NCBI GenBank assembly: GCA_022432975.1
Contig: CM039506.1
Location: 166,671 to 230,670, forward strand
Source of the DNA: Begonia masoniana
Lineage: Eukaryota; Streptophyta; Magnoliopsida; Cucurbitales; Begoniaceae
Length of the DNA stretch: 64,000 bases
Direction: 5' to 3'
Positions 11,051-21,819 of this stretch are shown in pieces; the first letter of the stretch is position 1; each line of letters begins with the position of its first letter. A program made the translations under genes and the position numbers. Under the pieces are notes generated by a model. That model saw only the letters and a list, made by a program, of their open reading frames with translations. It was not told the origin of the DNA and did not search any database.

Positions 11051-12009
11051 AGGTGCCGCAATAGTGCTAAGTCTCTTACAAATCTCCTATAAAAGCTAGC
11101 CAAGCCATGAAAGCTACGTACCTCATTTGCATTCTTTGGTGTGGGCCATTCCTTGATTGCTCTTATCTTTTCCTCATCTACGGATACCCCCTTTGAGCTA
11201 ACTATAAAACCAAGGAAAACTACCGATTCCATGCAAAAGGTACACTTTTTAAGATTAGCATACAATAGATTCGATTTTAACACACTAAATACAGATCTCA
11301 AATGCTTAACATGTTCGTCAAGTGACTTACTATACACCAAAATATCATCAAAGTAGACCACAACAAATTTTCCAATAAATTGCCTTAAAACATGATTCAT
11401 CAATCTCATAAACGTGCTCGGTGCATTAGATAGTCCAAACGGCATAACCAACCATTCATAAAGACCATATTTTGTTTTAAAAGCTGTTTTCCATTCATCT
11501 CCTTGTTTCATGCGAATTTGATAATATCCATTCTTTAAATCAATTTTGGAAAACATACATGCACCATACAGTTCATCAAGCATATCATCAAGACGAGGAA
11601 TAGGGTGTCGATACTTTACCGTAATTTTATTTACCGCTCGACAATCGACGCACATTCTCCAAGTGCCGTCCTTTTTTGGAACCAAAATAACCGGAACCGA
11701 GCATGGGCTAAGACTCTCCTTCACTAGGCCTTTCTCTACCAACTCATCTACTTGCCTTTGAATTTCCTTGGTTTCCTCTGGATTTGCTCGGTATGCGGGT
11801 CGGTTTGGGATCGTCGCTCCGGGGATGAAATCGATTTGATGCTCGATTCCCCTAAGTGGGGGAACTCCTTTAGGTAATTCCTCTGGAAATATGTCTTCAA
11901 ATTCCTGCAAAAGAGAGGTAACACTTATGGGAAGAGAATTTGTTAGTTCGTTAGTTGAAAAATAAACATCTTTGTAGAGTAACAAAATCATCTCCTCACC
12001 TTTCCTCAC
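11047..12009 (-). pseudogene. Pol: reverse transcriptase
   Basis: About 320 codons of Ty3/gypsy reverse transcriptase. Motifs in order: PKKDGTWRMCVDCRAVN (about 111-127), FSKIDLKNGYYQI with catalytic D157, MPFGLSNAPSTF (189-200), and the YFDD box at 219-222. Leading residues include FEDIFPEELPKGVPP, the usual linker from protease. There is no real start codon: the frame opens at a GTG only because it follows a frameshift from gag-protease near 12010-12060, where T runs on the plus strand make an indel likely. It ends in ALLRHL where a single missing base diverts the frame. Confidence 0.93.
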
Positions 12010-13750
12010 AAGTCCACTCTTTTTTCTCTCTTCTCCCTCGTTTTTTTTTTCCTTCCTCCAATTTCTTTTCTTCCTCTTTGTCTTTTTTGCTCTCTTTATT
12101 TATGACTTTTCTCTCATCGGCTTTTTTGTCTCCTCTTTCTTTTTCGCCTTTTTTCTTCTCTTCTTTCATGCTTGAATTTTCGACTACGCCATTTTTGTCA
12201 TTTTGGATCTCTTTGGCAATCCTCTCTTGATCCAAGCTTGCTTCCCACGGTGGTAATGGTTTTAGTATTACCAACCTCCCATTTTGAGTAAGCGAATACT
12301 CATTTTTGTAGCCGTTATGCTTAACCGTTCTATCATATTGCCATGGTCTCCCCAATAGGATGTGAGTTGCTTGCATTGGCACTACGTCACACAAAATCTC
12401 ATCTTTGTACTTTCCGATTGATAATGTGATGTTTACTTGTCTTGTTACCTTAATTTCGCCACAATCGCTCAACCATTGCAATTTGTACGGCTTTGGGTGT
12501 CGCTTGGTTTGCAAATTTAACTTTTGGACCAATAATGTACTAGCCACGTTTGTGCAACTTCCGCTATCGATGATCATGCTACATACCTTGTTGTTGACAT
12601 GACACCTAGTATGAAAGATGTTTTCCCTTTGGGCTTTGTCGTCGTCCTCCTTAATTTGTACACTTAAGGCTCTCCTTGTGACTAATAAATCTCCTTTGAC
12701 CGGTTCCTCCACGTCTACGTCACTACAATCTTCGAGTGATGGCATCTCGTTATCGCTTGAACTCACACTTTCTATATCACCATTCTCTAAAAAGACCATT
12801 GCACGCTTATTGGGACAATTTGATGCAATGTGCCCAATTCCTTGGCATCGATAACACTTGACTTCTCTAGTCCGAGTTAGTGTTGGAACCTCGCTCTTTC
12901 CTTTAGGTGGGTTGAAGTTATTAGCGACGATTTTTCCTTTGTGGTCCTCCCTCGGGTTTGGCTTCTCTCCTTTCCAATTTGGTTTCCACGAACTATTTGA
13001 CGCTGTGTTTACCTTTGCACTTTTCTTGGCATTTAGTTGTCGTTCGATTTTGATCGCCTTGTGTAGTAATTCCTCCATGTCCAAATAGTGTTGTAAATCT
13101 ACTATGTCGGCAATCTCTCGATTAAGTCCTCCCACAAACCTTGCCATTGTGGCTTCTCCATCCTCGTTAACATCGGCCTTTATCATGGCCATCTCCATTT
13201 CTTTATAATACTCCTCCACACTTTTATATCCTTGAGTAAGACCTTGAAGTTTCCGACACAAATCCCTATAGTAATATGATGGGACGTACCTTTTTCTCAT
13301 AATTGTTTTTACACTTTCCCATGTGCGGATTGGGGTTTCTCCGTTTCGTCTCCGAGTTTTGACTAGTTGATCCCACCAAATGCTGGCATAATCGGTGAAC
13401 TCCATTGTGACCAACCTAACCTTTTTTTCCTCCGTGTAGTTTCGATACTCGAGTAAAGAATCGACTTTCCTTTCCCATTCCAAATAGGCTTCGGGATCAC
13501 TTTTCCCTTGAAAGGCTGGGATGTTAACCTTGATATCACTAAGATCTCCATCTTCTCGATCGTTCTTATCGTATCTTTCCTTTCGGTATGGTTTTTCATC
13601 ATGGTCATAGTAGTCGTCAAACTTTTTTTCACGAGGATTGGTAGGTGACGGTATCTCCAAACGTTCCATCCTTCGATTAAGAGCCTCGTATTGATCGTGT
13701 ATGGCCCTCATGAACATTTTTATATCAATCTCATTCTCCTCTCCGCTCAT
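11996..13750 (-). CDS. Gag-protease polyprotein
   Basis: About 584 codons from the preferred start at 13750 (MSGEENEIDIKMF); an in-frame ATG at 13795 gives 15 more residues of lysine-rich sequence. The capsid region (residues about 85-255 counted from 13795) includes YASIWWDQLVKT and a long helical stretch. A CCHC zinc knuckle lies at 314-327 (CYRCQGIGHIASNC), for RNA binding. A retropepsin-like protease follows, with the active site IIDSGSCTNVA (D410) and ILLGRPW near its end. The C-terminus is a lysine/glutamate-rich linker. Read-through to RT is blocked by a frameshift near 12010-12060, probably a homopolymer length change. This is the best preserved gene of the element. Confidence 0.9.
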   Translation of the reverse strand: MSGEENEIDIKMFMRAIHDQYEALNRRMERLEIPSPTNPREKKFDDYYDHDEKPYRKERYDKNDREDGDLSDIKVNIPAFQGKSDPEAYLEWERKVDSLLEYRNYTEEKKVRLVTMEFTDYASIWWDQLVKTRRRNGETPIRTWESVKTIMRKRYVPSYYYRDLCRKLQGLTQGYKSVEEYYKEMEMAMIKADVNEDGEATMARFVGGLNREIADIVDLQHYLDMEELLHKAIKIERQLNAKKSAKVNTASNSSWKPNWKGEKPNPREDHKGKIVANNFNPPKGKSEVPTLTRTREVKCYRCQGIGHIASNCPNKRAMVFLENGDIESVSSSDNEMPSLEDCSDVDVEEPVKGDLLVTRRALSVQIKEDDDKAQRENIFHTRCHVNNKVCSMIIDSGSCTNVASTLLVQKLNLQTKRHPKPYKLQWLSDCGEIKVTRQVNITLSIGKYKDEILCDVVPMQATHILLGRPWQYDRTVKHNGYKNEYSLTQNGRLVILKPLPPWEASLDQERIAKEIQNDKNGVVENSSMKEEKKKGEKERGDKKADERKVINKESKKDKEEEKKLEEGKKKRGRREKKEWTCEER

Positions 13751-14559
13751 GATTCCGAATTTTTCTTTTCTTTTTTTTTTTAATAAATAACGCAAAAGGT
13801 AAATTGCGAAATAAAATCTAAATAACTGAATTGAAATGCGGAATTTAAATGACTGAATTGAAATGCGGAAATTTAAATGACTGAATTGAAATACAGAAAT
13901 TTAAATAACTGAATTGAAATGCAGAAATTTAAATGGACCTCTCCTCTCCCTCACGTGTTTACACTCGTTCAATGTCACTTCACTCGTGTTTCGCTCGAAA
14001 TTTTGACTTTTATAAGATAATCTCACACTCTTGTCTTTTACCACTCAATCTCTTCTTTAGGTTCTTAAAGTTAGAACCCAATCAAGATGTAATCCAACAA
14101 GTATAACGTGAAAATTTCAAACTTTCAAACTTAAAATCCAACTTTCGAGAATAGATTAAAGTCAAACCACTAAAGGTGTTTGCTAGAATCGATCTCTGGA
14201 TATAACGTTTTGAGAAGCTTGAATAGTTTCCGGTTGTGAATCCTCGATACTAATGAGGTATTCTCACGAATTTTTTTTGAAACCCGGCAAACTTGCAGAA
14301 ATAGAAATCCGACTTGAGATTCGGATGCTAGGGTTCGAGACAAGCAAAGATATGTCTTCTCGATTGGCAGTACAAAAGAAGTTTCTCGTTATTAACAAAC
14401 GAGAGCTTTTTTTTTTTTTTGAATTTTCGGAATTTTTTTTTTTTTTCGATTTTTTTTTTTTGAACTAAAACGAAAATAGAATAATCGAAAGGTTTTGTGG
14501 AGAAGAAAAGAAGAATAACAAGAATGATAAAGATAGCTTCTTTGAATCGAAGAACCTTC
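13751..14559 (-). other. Leader between primer site and gag
   Basis: Untranslated region of about 800 bases containing a short tandem repeat (13822-13936), a block shared with the left element (CTCTCCCTCACGTGT at 13943), and T runs at 14408-14460. No supported gene. Confidence 0.6.
13822..13936. repeat. 28-29 bp tandem repeat in leader
   Basis: Four copies of a unit containing ACTGAATTGAAATGCGGAA, with starts near 13824, 13852, 13880 and 13908. Copies differ by a few bases. Confidence 0.85.
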
Positions 14560-14571
14560 GCTCTGATACCA
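14560..14571 (-). other. Primer binding site (initiator Met tRNA)
   Basis: The minus strand reads TGGTATCAGAGC two bases from the 5' LTR edge, matching the initiator Met tRNA 3' end. Confidence 0.88.
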
Positions 14572-14910
14572 AATGATATGAACCTAAGATATTAGAGATC
14601 TTAGACCCAACACGCAATACGGAATTCAAAGGGAATAATGCCTTTATTGATTCAAAGAATAAGAAGAAGGAACTTGACCCCAATCGATAGATAGCGATGG
14701 AACCAAAGTTATCAGAAAAAGTAGCTAGACCCGAACCAAACTCGTTGGTTGAACCTAAGCTATCAAGTTCGATCTTTTCAAGAATACACTTGAAGAAGAT
14801 CAAGTTCTAATCCAAGAACTCAAGAAGAGAATTATAAGGATCTCACCTCAAAGCAAAAGCTTAATAAAAATCAATTCATTCAAAAGTCCCTAAAATCTAT
14901 TACAAGCCTC

Positions 14911-14919
14911 CCTTAAATA
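14911..14919 (-). promoter_or_regulatory. TATA-like box in 5' LTR
   Basis: TATTTAAGG on the minus strand, about 340 bases from the LTR/leader edge and followed by a purine/pyrimidine-mixed leader. A reasonable core promoter for the element. The same box is in the 3' LTR near 7990. Confidence 0.4.
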
Positions 14920-15087
14920 GGCAAAGGGATAAAACTAATAAGGTAATAACATAATTAGAAATAATCAAAATATCCTAATTAGACAATAGGAAAGTTTCCA
15001 AAAATAAGAGAAGGAAAATTGGAAAGTGGTGCAAGTGGATGGTGGCCGCGGAACTTAGGTTTAAGTAACGTGAGTCTCGAGTTTAAT

Positions 15088-15366
15088 TCAGATTGTGGGC
15101 CTAGCCCAATGGTGTGGCACTTGTAAGAACTTTGAAGTTAAAAACTCTTGGGCTAGAGTAGTGCCATGTTGGGTGACCATGTGGGAAGTCTTTATTTTTG
15201 AGACTTCGTTTTGGGCTTCGTTTGGGCTTCTTTCCAGTCTTGCTTCTTCATCAACACTTAGTAATATTATTGCTCGTTGCACATTTTGTGATGATTCCTT
15301 TTCTTGGATGTCTTTGATTAAAATTTGTAGTCTTTTGTTTATTTTCTTCGTTCTTGATCTCGTCAT
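15088..15366 (-). CDS. Pol C-terminal tail inside the LTR
   Basis: 92 codons starting MTRSRTKKINKRLQ, preceded in the same frame by PRSIDDIGGP. This is the basic tail seen at the end of plant gypsy polyproteins, and it continues to SPNEAQNEVSKIKTSHMVTQ and stops after HHWARPTI. It is not an independent gene: it is the part of pol that the LTR supplies. EAQN here is the single coding copy of the 12-bp unit. In the other LTR a stop (SIDE*) separates the tail from the rest of pol. Confidence 0.6.
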   Translation of the reverse strand: MTRSRTKKINKRLQILIKDIQEKESSQNVQRAIILLSVDEEARLERSPNEAQNEVSKIKTSHMVTQHGTTLAQEFLTSKFLQVPHHWARPTI

Positions 15367-15444
15367 TGGTCCTCCTATATCATCAATGGATCTTGGCTCC
15401 CTATTGCTTCTTGATTGTCCTTAGTTGCTCCTTTGACTACATCA

Positions 15445-15449
15445 AATAC
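15445..15449. repeat. Target site duplication AATAC (right)
   Basis: Right partner of 7649-7653. Confidence 0.95.
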
Positions 15450-17369
15450 TTCATCAAACGCATTACTAAGTCTTAATTACGCGTCCATGAAGGTTATTGG
15501 GTCCTCAATACACGTCGTTCTCATCACTTCAAGTTAAACCTTGAAGGTGAAATGGATAACTTTGGTTCTAACCACAAGTCATGTACTGAACCTCATTTGC
15601 TTGATACATTCCGTTCTTTTTGGACAATCGCCTTAAATTGAGTTTCTTATACTTCTTCAAACGCATTACTAAGTCTTAATTACGCGTCCATGAAGGTTAT
15701 TGGGTCCTCAATACACGTCGTTCTCATCACTTCAAGTTAAAAACTTGAAGGTGAAATGGATAACTTTGGTTCTAACCACAAGTCATGTAACAGTGAACCT
15801 CATTTTGCTCGTACGTTCAGTTGTTTTGGAACAATCGATTGAAGTGAAGTTTCTTATACTTCTTCAAACGCATTACTAAGTCTTAATTACGCGTCCATGA
15901 AGGTTATTGGGTCCTCAATACACGTCGTTCTCATCACTTCAAGTTAAAAACTTGAAGGTGAAATGGATAACTTTGGTTCTAACCACAAGTCATGTAACAG
16001 TGAACCTCATTTGCTTGATACGTTCATTGCTTTTGGGAACAATCTATGAGTGAAGTTTTAATACTTCTTCAAACGCATTACTAAGTCTTAATTACGCGTC
16101 CATGAAGGTTATTGGGTCCTCAATACACGTCGTTCTCATCACTTCAAGTTAAACCTTGAAGGTGAAATGGATAACTTTGGTTCTAACCACAAGTCATGTA
16201 ACAGTGAACTCATTTGCTTGATACATTCATTTCTTTTTTAACAATAAATTTGTTTAAATGTCTAATACTTCTTTAAAACGTATTACTAAGTCTTAATTAC
16301 GCGTCCATGAAGGTTATTGGGTCCTCAATACACGTCGTTCTCATCACTTCAAGTTAAACCTTGAAGGTGAAATGGATAACTTTGGTTCTAACCACAAGTC
16401 ATGTAACAGTGAACTCATTTGCGTGATACGTTTAGTTCTTTTGTAACAATCAATTGAAGTGAAGTTTCTTATACTTCTTCAAACGCATTACTAAGTCTTA
16501 ATTACGCGTCCATGAAGGTTATTGGGTCCTCAATACACGTCGTTCTCATCACTTCAAGTTAAACCTTGAAGGTGAAATGGATAACTTGGTTCTAACCACA
16601 AGTCATGTAACAGTGAACCTCATTTGCTTGATACGTTCAGTTCTTTTGAACAAATCGATTGAAGTGAAGTTTCTTATACTTCTTCAAACGCATTACTAAG
16701 TCTTAATTACGCGTCCATGAAGGTTATTGGGTCCTCAATACACGTCGTTCTCATCACTTCAAGTTAAACCTTGAAGGTGAAATGGATAACTTGGTTCTAA
16801 CCACAAGTCATGTAACAGTGAACCTCATTTGCTTGATACGTTCAGTTCTTTTGGAACAAATCGATTGAAATGAAGTTTCTTATACTTCTTCAAACGCATT
16901 ACTAAGTCTTAATTCCGCATCCATGAAGATTATTGGATCCTTAATAGACGTCGTTCTCAACACTTCAAGTTAAACCTTGAAGGTGAAATGGATAACTTTG
17001 GTTCTAACCACAAGTCATGTAACAGTGAACCTCATTTGCTTGATAGGTTCATTTCTTTTGGAACAAATCGATTGAAGTGAAGTTTCTAATACTTCTTTAA
17101 AAGGATTACTAAGTCTTAATTACACGTCCATGAAGGTTATTGGGTCCTCAATACACGTCGTTCTCATCACTTCAAGTTAAACCTTGAAGGTGAAATGGAT
17201 AACTTTGGTTCTAACCACAAGTCATGTAACAGTGAACCTCATTTGCTTGATACGTTCATTTCTTTTTGGAACAAATCGATTGAAGTGAAGTTTCTAATAC
17301 TTCTTCAAATAGATTAAATAGTCTTAATTACGCGTCCATGAAGGTTATTGGGTCCTCAATACACGTCGT

Positions 17370-17890
17370 TCTCATCACTGAACAGTTAAAACCTTGAAGG
17401 TGAAATGTATAACTTAGGTACTAGACCACAAGTCTATGTAACACTCAACCTCATTTGCTTGATACGGCTTCAAGTTATTTTTGGTACAAATCGGAATTGA
17501 AGTGAAGTTTCTTATAGTTCATCAAAGACGCATGGTAACTAAGTCTTAATTAGTGCGTACTATGAAGGTTGGTGGGGTCCTCAATTACAGCGTCGTTCTC
17601 ATCACTTAAAGTTAAAACATTGAAGGTGAAATGGAAGAACATAGGTTCCTAACCACAAGTCATGTTAACTGTTACCGTCATTATGGCTTGATACTTCAGT
17701 TCTTTTGGAACAAATCGCTGAAGTTAAGTTTCTTATCTCCATCAACCATTTTAATCTTAATTACGCGTCCTTGAAGTTGTTTGGGTCTCAATACCGTCGT
17801 TCTCATCACTCAAGTTAAAACCTTGACGGTGAAAGGTGTATAACGTAGGTTCTAACCACAAGTCCATGTAACGTTAACCTCATTTGCTTG
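17370..17890. other. Disordered patch in the satellite
   Basis: About 2.5 monomers with many one- to four-base insertions and deletions (for example ATCACTGAACAGTTAAAACC and TCAATTACAGCGTCG) between neighbours that are almost perfect. The pattern resembles uncorrected raw-read errors more than mutation. Confidence 0.6.
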
Positions 17891-20597
17891 ATACGTTCAT
17901 TTCTTTTTGGAACAAATCGATTGAAGTGAAGTTTCTAATACTTCTTCAAATAGATTACTAAGTCTTAATTACGCGTCCATGAAGGTTATTGGGTCCTCAA
18001 TACACGTCGTTCTCATCACTTCAAGTTAAACCTTGAAGGTGAAATGGATAACTTTGGTTCTAACCACAAGTCATGTAACAGTGAACCTCATTTGCTTGAT
18101 ACGTTCATTTCTTTTTGGAACAAATCGATTGAAGTGAAGTTTCTAATACTTCTTCAAACGGATTACTAAGTCTTAATTACGCGTCCATGAAGGTTATTGG
18201 GTCCTCAATACACGTCGTTCTCATCACTTCAAGTTAAACCTTGAAGGTGAAATGGATAACTTTGGTTCTAACCACAAGTCATGTAACAGTGAACCTCATT
18301 TGCTTGATACGTTCATTTTTTTTGGAACAAATCGATTGAAGTGAAGTTTCTAATACTTCTTCAAAAGGATTACTAAGTCTTAATTACGCGTCCATGAAGG
18401 TTATTGGGTCCTCAATACACGTCGTTCTAAACACTTCAAGTTAAACCTTGAAGGTGAAATGGATAACTTTGGTTCTAACCACAAGTCATGTAACAGTGAA
18501 CCTCATTTGCTTGATACGTTCATTTCTTTTTGGAACAAATCGATTGAAGTGAAGTTTCTAATACTTCTTCAAACGCATTACTAAGTCTTAATTACGCGTC
18601 CATGAAGGTTATTGGGTCCTCAATACACGTCGTTCTCATCACTTCAAGTTAAACCTTGAAGGTGAAATGGATAACTTTGGTTCTAACCACAAGTCATGTA
18701 ACAGTGAACCTCATTTGCTTGATACGTTCATTTCTTTTTGGAACAAATCGATTGAAGTGAAGTTTCTAATACATCTTCAAATAGATTATTAAGTCTTAAT
18801 TACGCGTCCATGAATGTTATTGGGTCCTCAATACACGTCGTTCTCATCACTTCAAGTTAAAACATTGAAGGTGAAATGGATAACTTTGGTTCTAACCACA
18901 AGTCATGTAACAGTGAACCTCATTTGCTTGATACGTTCATTTCTTTTGGAACAAATCGATTGAAGTGAAGTTTTTAATACATCTTCAAATAGATTATAAG
19001 TCTTAATTACGCGTCCATGAATGTTATTGGGTCCCCAATACACGTCGTTCTCATCACTTCAAGTTAAACCTTGAAGGTGAAATGGATAACTTTGGTTCTA
19101 ACCACAAGTCATGTAACAGTGAACCTCATTTGCTTGATACGTTCATTTCTTTTTGGAACAAATCGATTGAAGTGAAGTTTCTAATACTTCTTCAAATAGA
19201 TTACTAAGTCTTAATTACGCGTCCATGAAGGTTATTGGGTCCTCAATACACGTCGTTCTCATCACTTCAAGTTAAACCTTGAAGGTGAAATGGATAACTT
19301 TGGTTCTAACCACAAGTCATGTAACAGTGAACCTCATTTGCTTGATACGTTCATTTCTTTTTGGAACAAATCGATTGAAGTGAAGTTTCTAATACTTCTT
19401 CAAATAGATTACTAAGTCTTAATTACGCGTCCATGAAGGTTATTGGGTCCTCAATACACGTCGTTCTCATCACTTCAAGTTAAACCTTGAAGGTGAAATG
19501 GATAACTTTGGTTCTAACCACAAGTCATGTAACAGTGAACCTCATTTGCTTGATACGTTCATTTCTTTTTGGAACAAATCGATTGAAGTGAAGTTTCTAA
19601 CACTTCTTCAAACGGATTACTAAGTCTTAATTACGCGTCCATGAAGGTTATTGGGTCCTCAATACACGTCGTTCTCATCACTTCAAGTTAAACCTTGAAG
19701 GTGAAATGGATAACTTTGGTTCTAACCACAAGTCATGTAACAGTGAACCTCATTTGCTTGATACGTTCATTTCTTTTTGGAACAAATCAATTGAAGTGAA
19801 GTTTCAAATACTTCTTCAAACGGATTACTAAGTCTTAATTACGCGTCCATGAAGGTTATTGGGTCCTCAATACACGTCGTTCTCATCACTTCAAGTTAAA
19901 CCTTGAAGGTGAAATGGATAACTTTGGTTCTAACCACAAGTCATGTAACAGTGAACCTCATTTGCTTGATACTTCATTTCTTTTGGAACAAATCGATTGA
20001 AGTGAAGTTTCTAATACTTCTTCAAACGTATTACTAAGTCTTAATTACGCGTCCATGAAGGTTATTGTGTCCTCAATACACGTCGTTCTCATCACTTCAA
20101 GTTAAAACCTTGAAGGTGAAATGGATAACTTTGGTTCTAACCACAAGTCATGTAACAGTGAACCTCATTTGCTTGATACGTTCATTTCTTTTGGAACAAA
20201 TCGATTGAAGTGATGTTTCTAATACTTCTTCAAACGGATTACTAAGTCTTAATTACGCGTCCATGAAGGTTATTGGGTCCTCAATACACGTCGTTCTCAT
20301 CACTTCAAGTTAAAACCTTGAAGGTGAAATGGATAACTTTGGTTCTAACCACAAGTCATGTAACAGTGAACCTCATTTGCTTGATACGTTCAGTTCTTTT
20401 GGAACAAATCGATTGAAGTGAAGTTCTAATACTTCTTGAAACGGATTACTAAGTCTTAATTACGCGTCCATGAAGGTTATTGGGTCCTCAATACACGTCG
20501 TTCTCATCACTTGAAGTTAAAACCTTGAAGGTGAAATGGATAACTTTGGTTCTAACCACAAGACATGTAACAGTGAACCTCATTAGCTTGATGTGTT

Positions 20598-21403
20598 GTT
20601 TATATAAGAGGTGCATTTTTCAAACATGGAAACACACTCTGGACGACAGTTTTCGGAAAAACTATTGCTGGATTCTAGGGAGGGAAGGATGGGTTGAGGG
20701 AACAGACACACACAATAACAGTAATGGAAGAAAAAGGGAGAAATTTTCCAATTAAGAGTTTTTTTTTTGTTAAAAAATTATAGTTTCCTTAAAAAGCTTA
20801 TTAGAGGAAACAAAATTGAAAAAAACACATAGTCGAAATATGCTTTAAAAATTAATGGTATGACATCTAAATTTCATGTTTCCAAAACAAAAGTTGCAAG
20901 TGGGAACTTCTCGACGACTTCCCCGACAGTGTGTTTGGGGAAAAAAGGGGGGGTGGAAACGGATGTGAAGTGGCGGGGACTTGCAGCTTCGGAAGATAGG
21001 ATGGCAACACAAATTGAGCTTACAATTCTAAATACAAAAGAGTTTTCATCCATTTCTCCACCAAGCTTATCCAAGGAAAAAAACTTAAGGAATCGGACAC
21101 GTTAATCTTTTTGGGATAGGGTCAAAAGTCCAAAAACCCATTTTCGTGGGGAAAATTGCCTTCATAAATTCGAGGGGACGGTGCGGGAAATGATTTTAAA
21201 ATGTTAAACATTAAACAAAAAAAAATCTTGCACAAAGAAAAACGCAAGAAAGTAAAGTTTCAAGGAAGAAACTTCTTAACGGGAAGGGGAATGTGGGAGG
21301 CCCGTAAAAACTGAGAAGGGGGAAAATAATGGTCGCCAAGGAGGGGGGGGGGAAAGGAAAAGCGGCAAAAAACCCAACCTGGAGTAGTGCCGAAAAAAAA
21401 AAG

Positions 21404-21449
<46 letters not shown>

Positions 21450-21549
21450 AACAAAACAAAGGGAACAAGAGGTGTGAGATGTAGATTGAGCCGGTCAAGT
21501 TCGTAAACAAATTTAGTAGACCCGGACAAAAACTCAAACGAATGGGGTT
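20598..21549. other. Unassigned low-quality stretch before gap
   Basis: No gene supported. The sequence is rich in runs of A and G, with poly-A of about 38 bases near 21409-21447 and repeated GGGG/AAAA patterns from 20938. Open frames here are homopolymer artefacts (for example a poly-Phe frame at 21260-21529). Confidence 0.6.
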
Positions 21550-21649
21550 NNNNNNNNNNNNNNNNNNNNNNNNNNNNNNNNNNNNNNNNNNNNNNNNNNN
21601 NNNNNNNNNNNNNNNNNNNNNNNNNNNNNNNNNNNNNNNNNNNNNNNNN
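21550..21649. other. Assembly gap (100 N)
   Basis: Exactly 100 N, the conventional size for a gap of unknown length. Confidence 0.99.
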
Positions 21650-21819
21650 AGACTTAAGGTTGGAAAAGTCAAACGGTGTCGTACGCTGACAAAGTCAACG
21701 AAGGGGGAAGGCTAGTTGAAAACTTCATCCGGTCGCTAAAAAACAAATGACAAACATAAATTTGGTCATCCGGTCAGTCTAACAGGACATTCCACCGTCA
21801 CTAAACGATTTTTTTTTTT

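Larger units (their letters stand above)
7654..15444 (-). mobile_element. Ty3/gypsy LTR retrotransposon in satellite
   Basis: A complete element, right to left: 5' LTR 14574-15444, primer site, leader, gag-protease, RT, RNaseH-integrase, polypurine tract, 3' LTR 7654-9405. The order RT before integrase is Ty3/gypsy. Both ends are TG..CA and a 5-bp duplication flanks it. Coding frames are broken by several frameshifts, so it is non-autonomous as written, although some breaks may be sequencing error. The LTRs are very similar apart from one large repeat expansion and scattered single-base indels, which points to a fairly recent insertion. The pol tail entering the LTR recalls chromovirus-type elements such as CRM; I cannot assign the lineage with certainty. 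Confidence 0.95.
14574..15444 (-). mobile_element. 5' LTR (871 bp)
   Basis: Starts TGATATGAACC and ends GACTACATCA. It carries only two copies of the 12-bp unit that is expanded in the other LTR. A TATA-like TATTTAAGG lies on the minus strand at 14911-14919. The minus-strand frame 15088-15366 lies within it. Confidence 0.93.
15445..20597. repeat. 208-bp satellite array, right block
   Basis: About 25 monomers of the same satellite as 2491-7653. Here most copies are nearly identical over the core GTCCATGAAGGTTATTGGGTC. Most also carry a one-base-shorter dyad spacer (CTTCAAG-TTAAAC-CTTGAAG). The end diverges after the word CATTAGCTTGATGTG at about 20580-20597. One stretch, 17370-17890, is much more disordered. 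Confidence 0.95.

Noticed and set aside
11955..12230. Plus-strand serine/phenylalanine-rich 91-codon protein
   Set aside because: Shadow of the lysine/glutamate-rich gag linker on the minus strand.
2491..20597. CRISPR-like array
   Set aside because: The repeat is a contiguous 208-bp tandem monomer with no unique spacers, in plant DNA.
21211..21672. Proteins spanning the first N run with poly-Phe
   Set aside because: The frames cross Ns and an A homopolymer; they are not coding.
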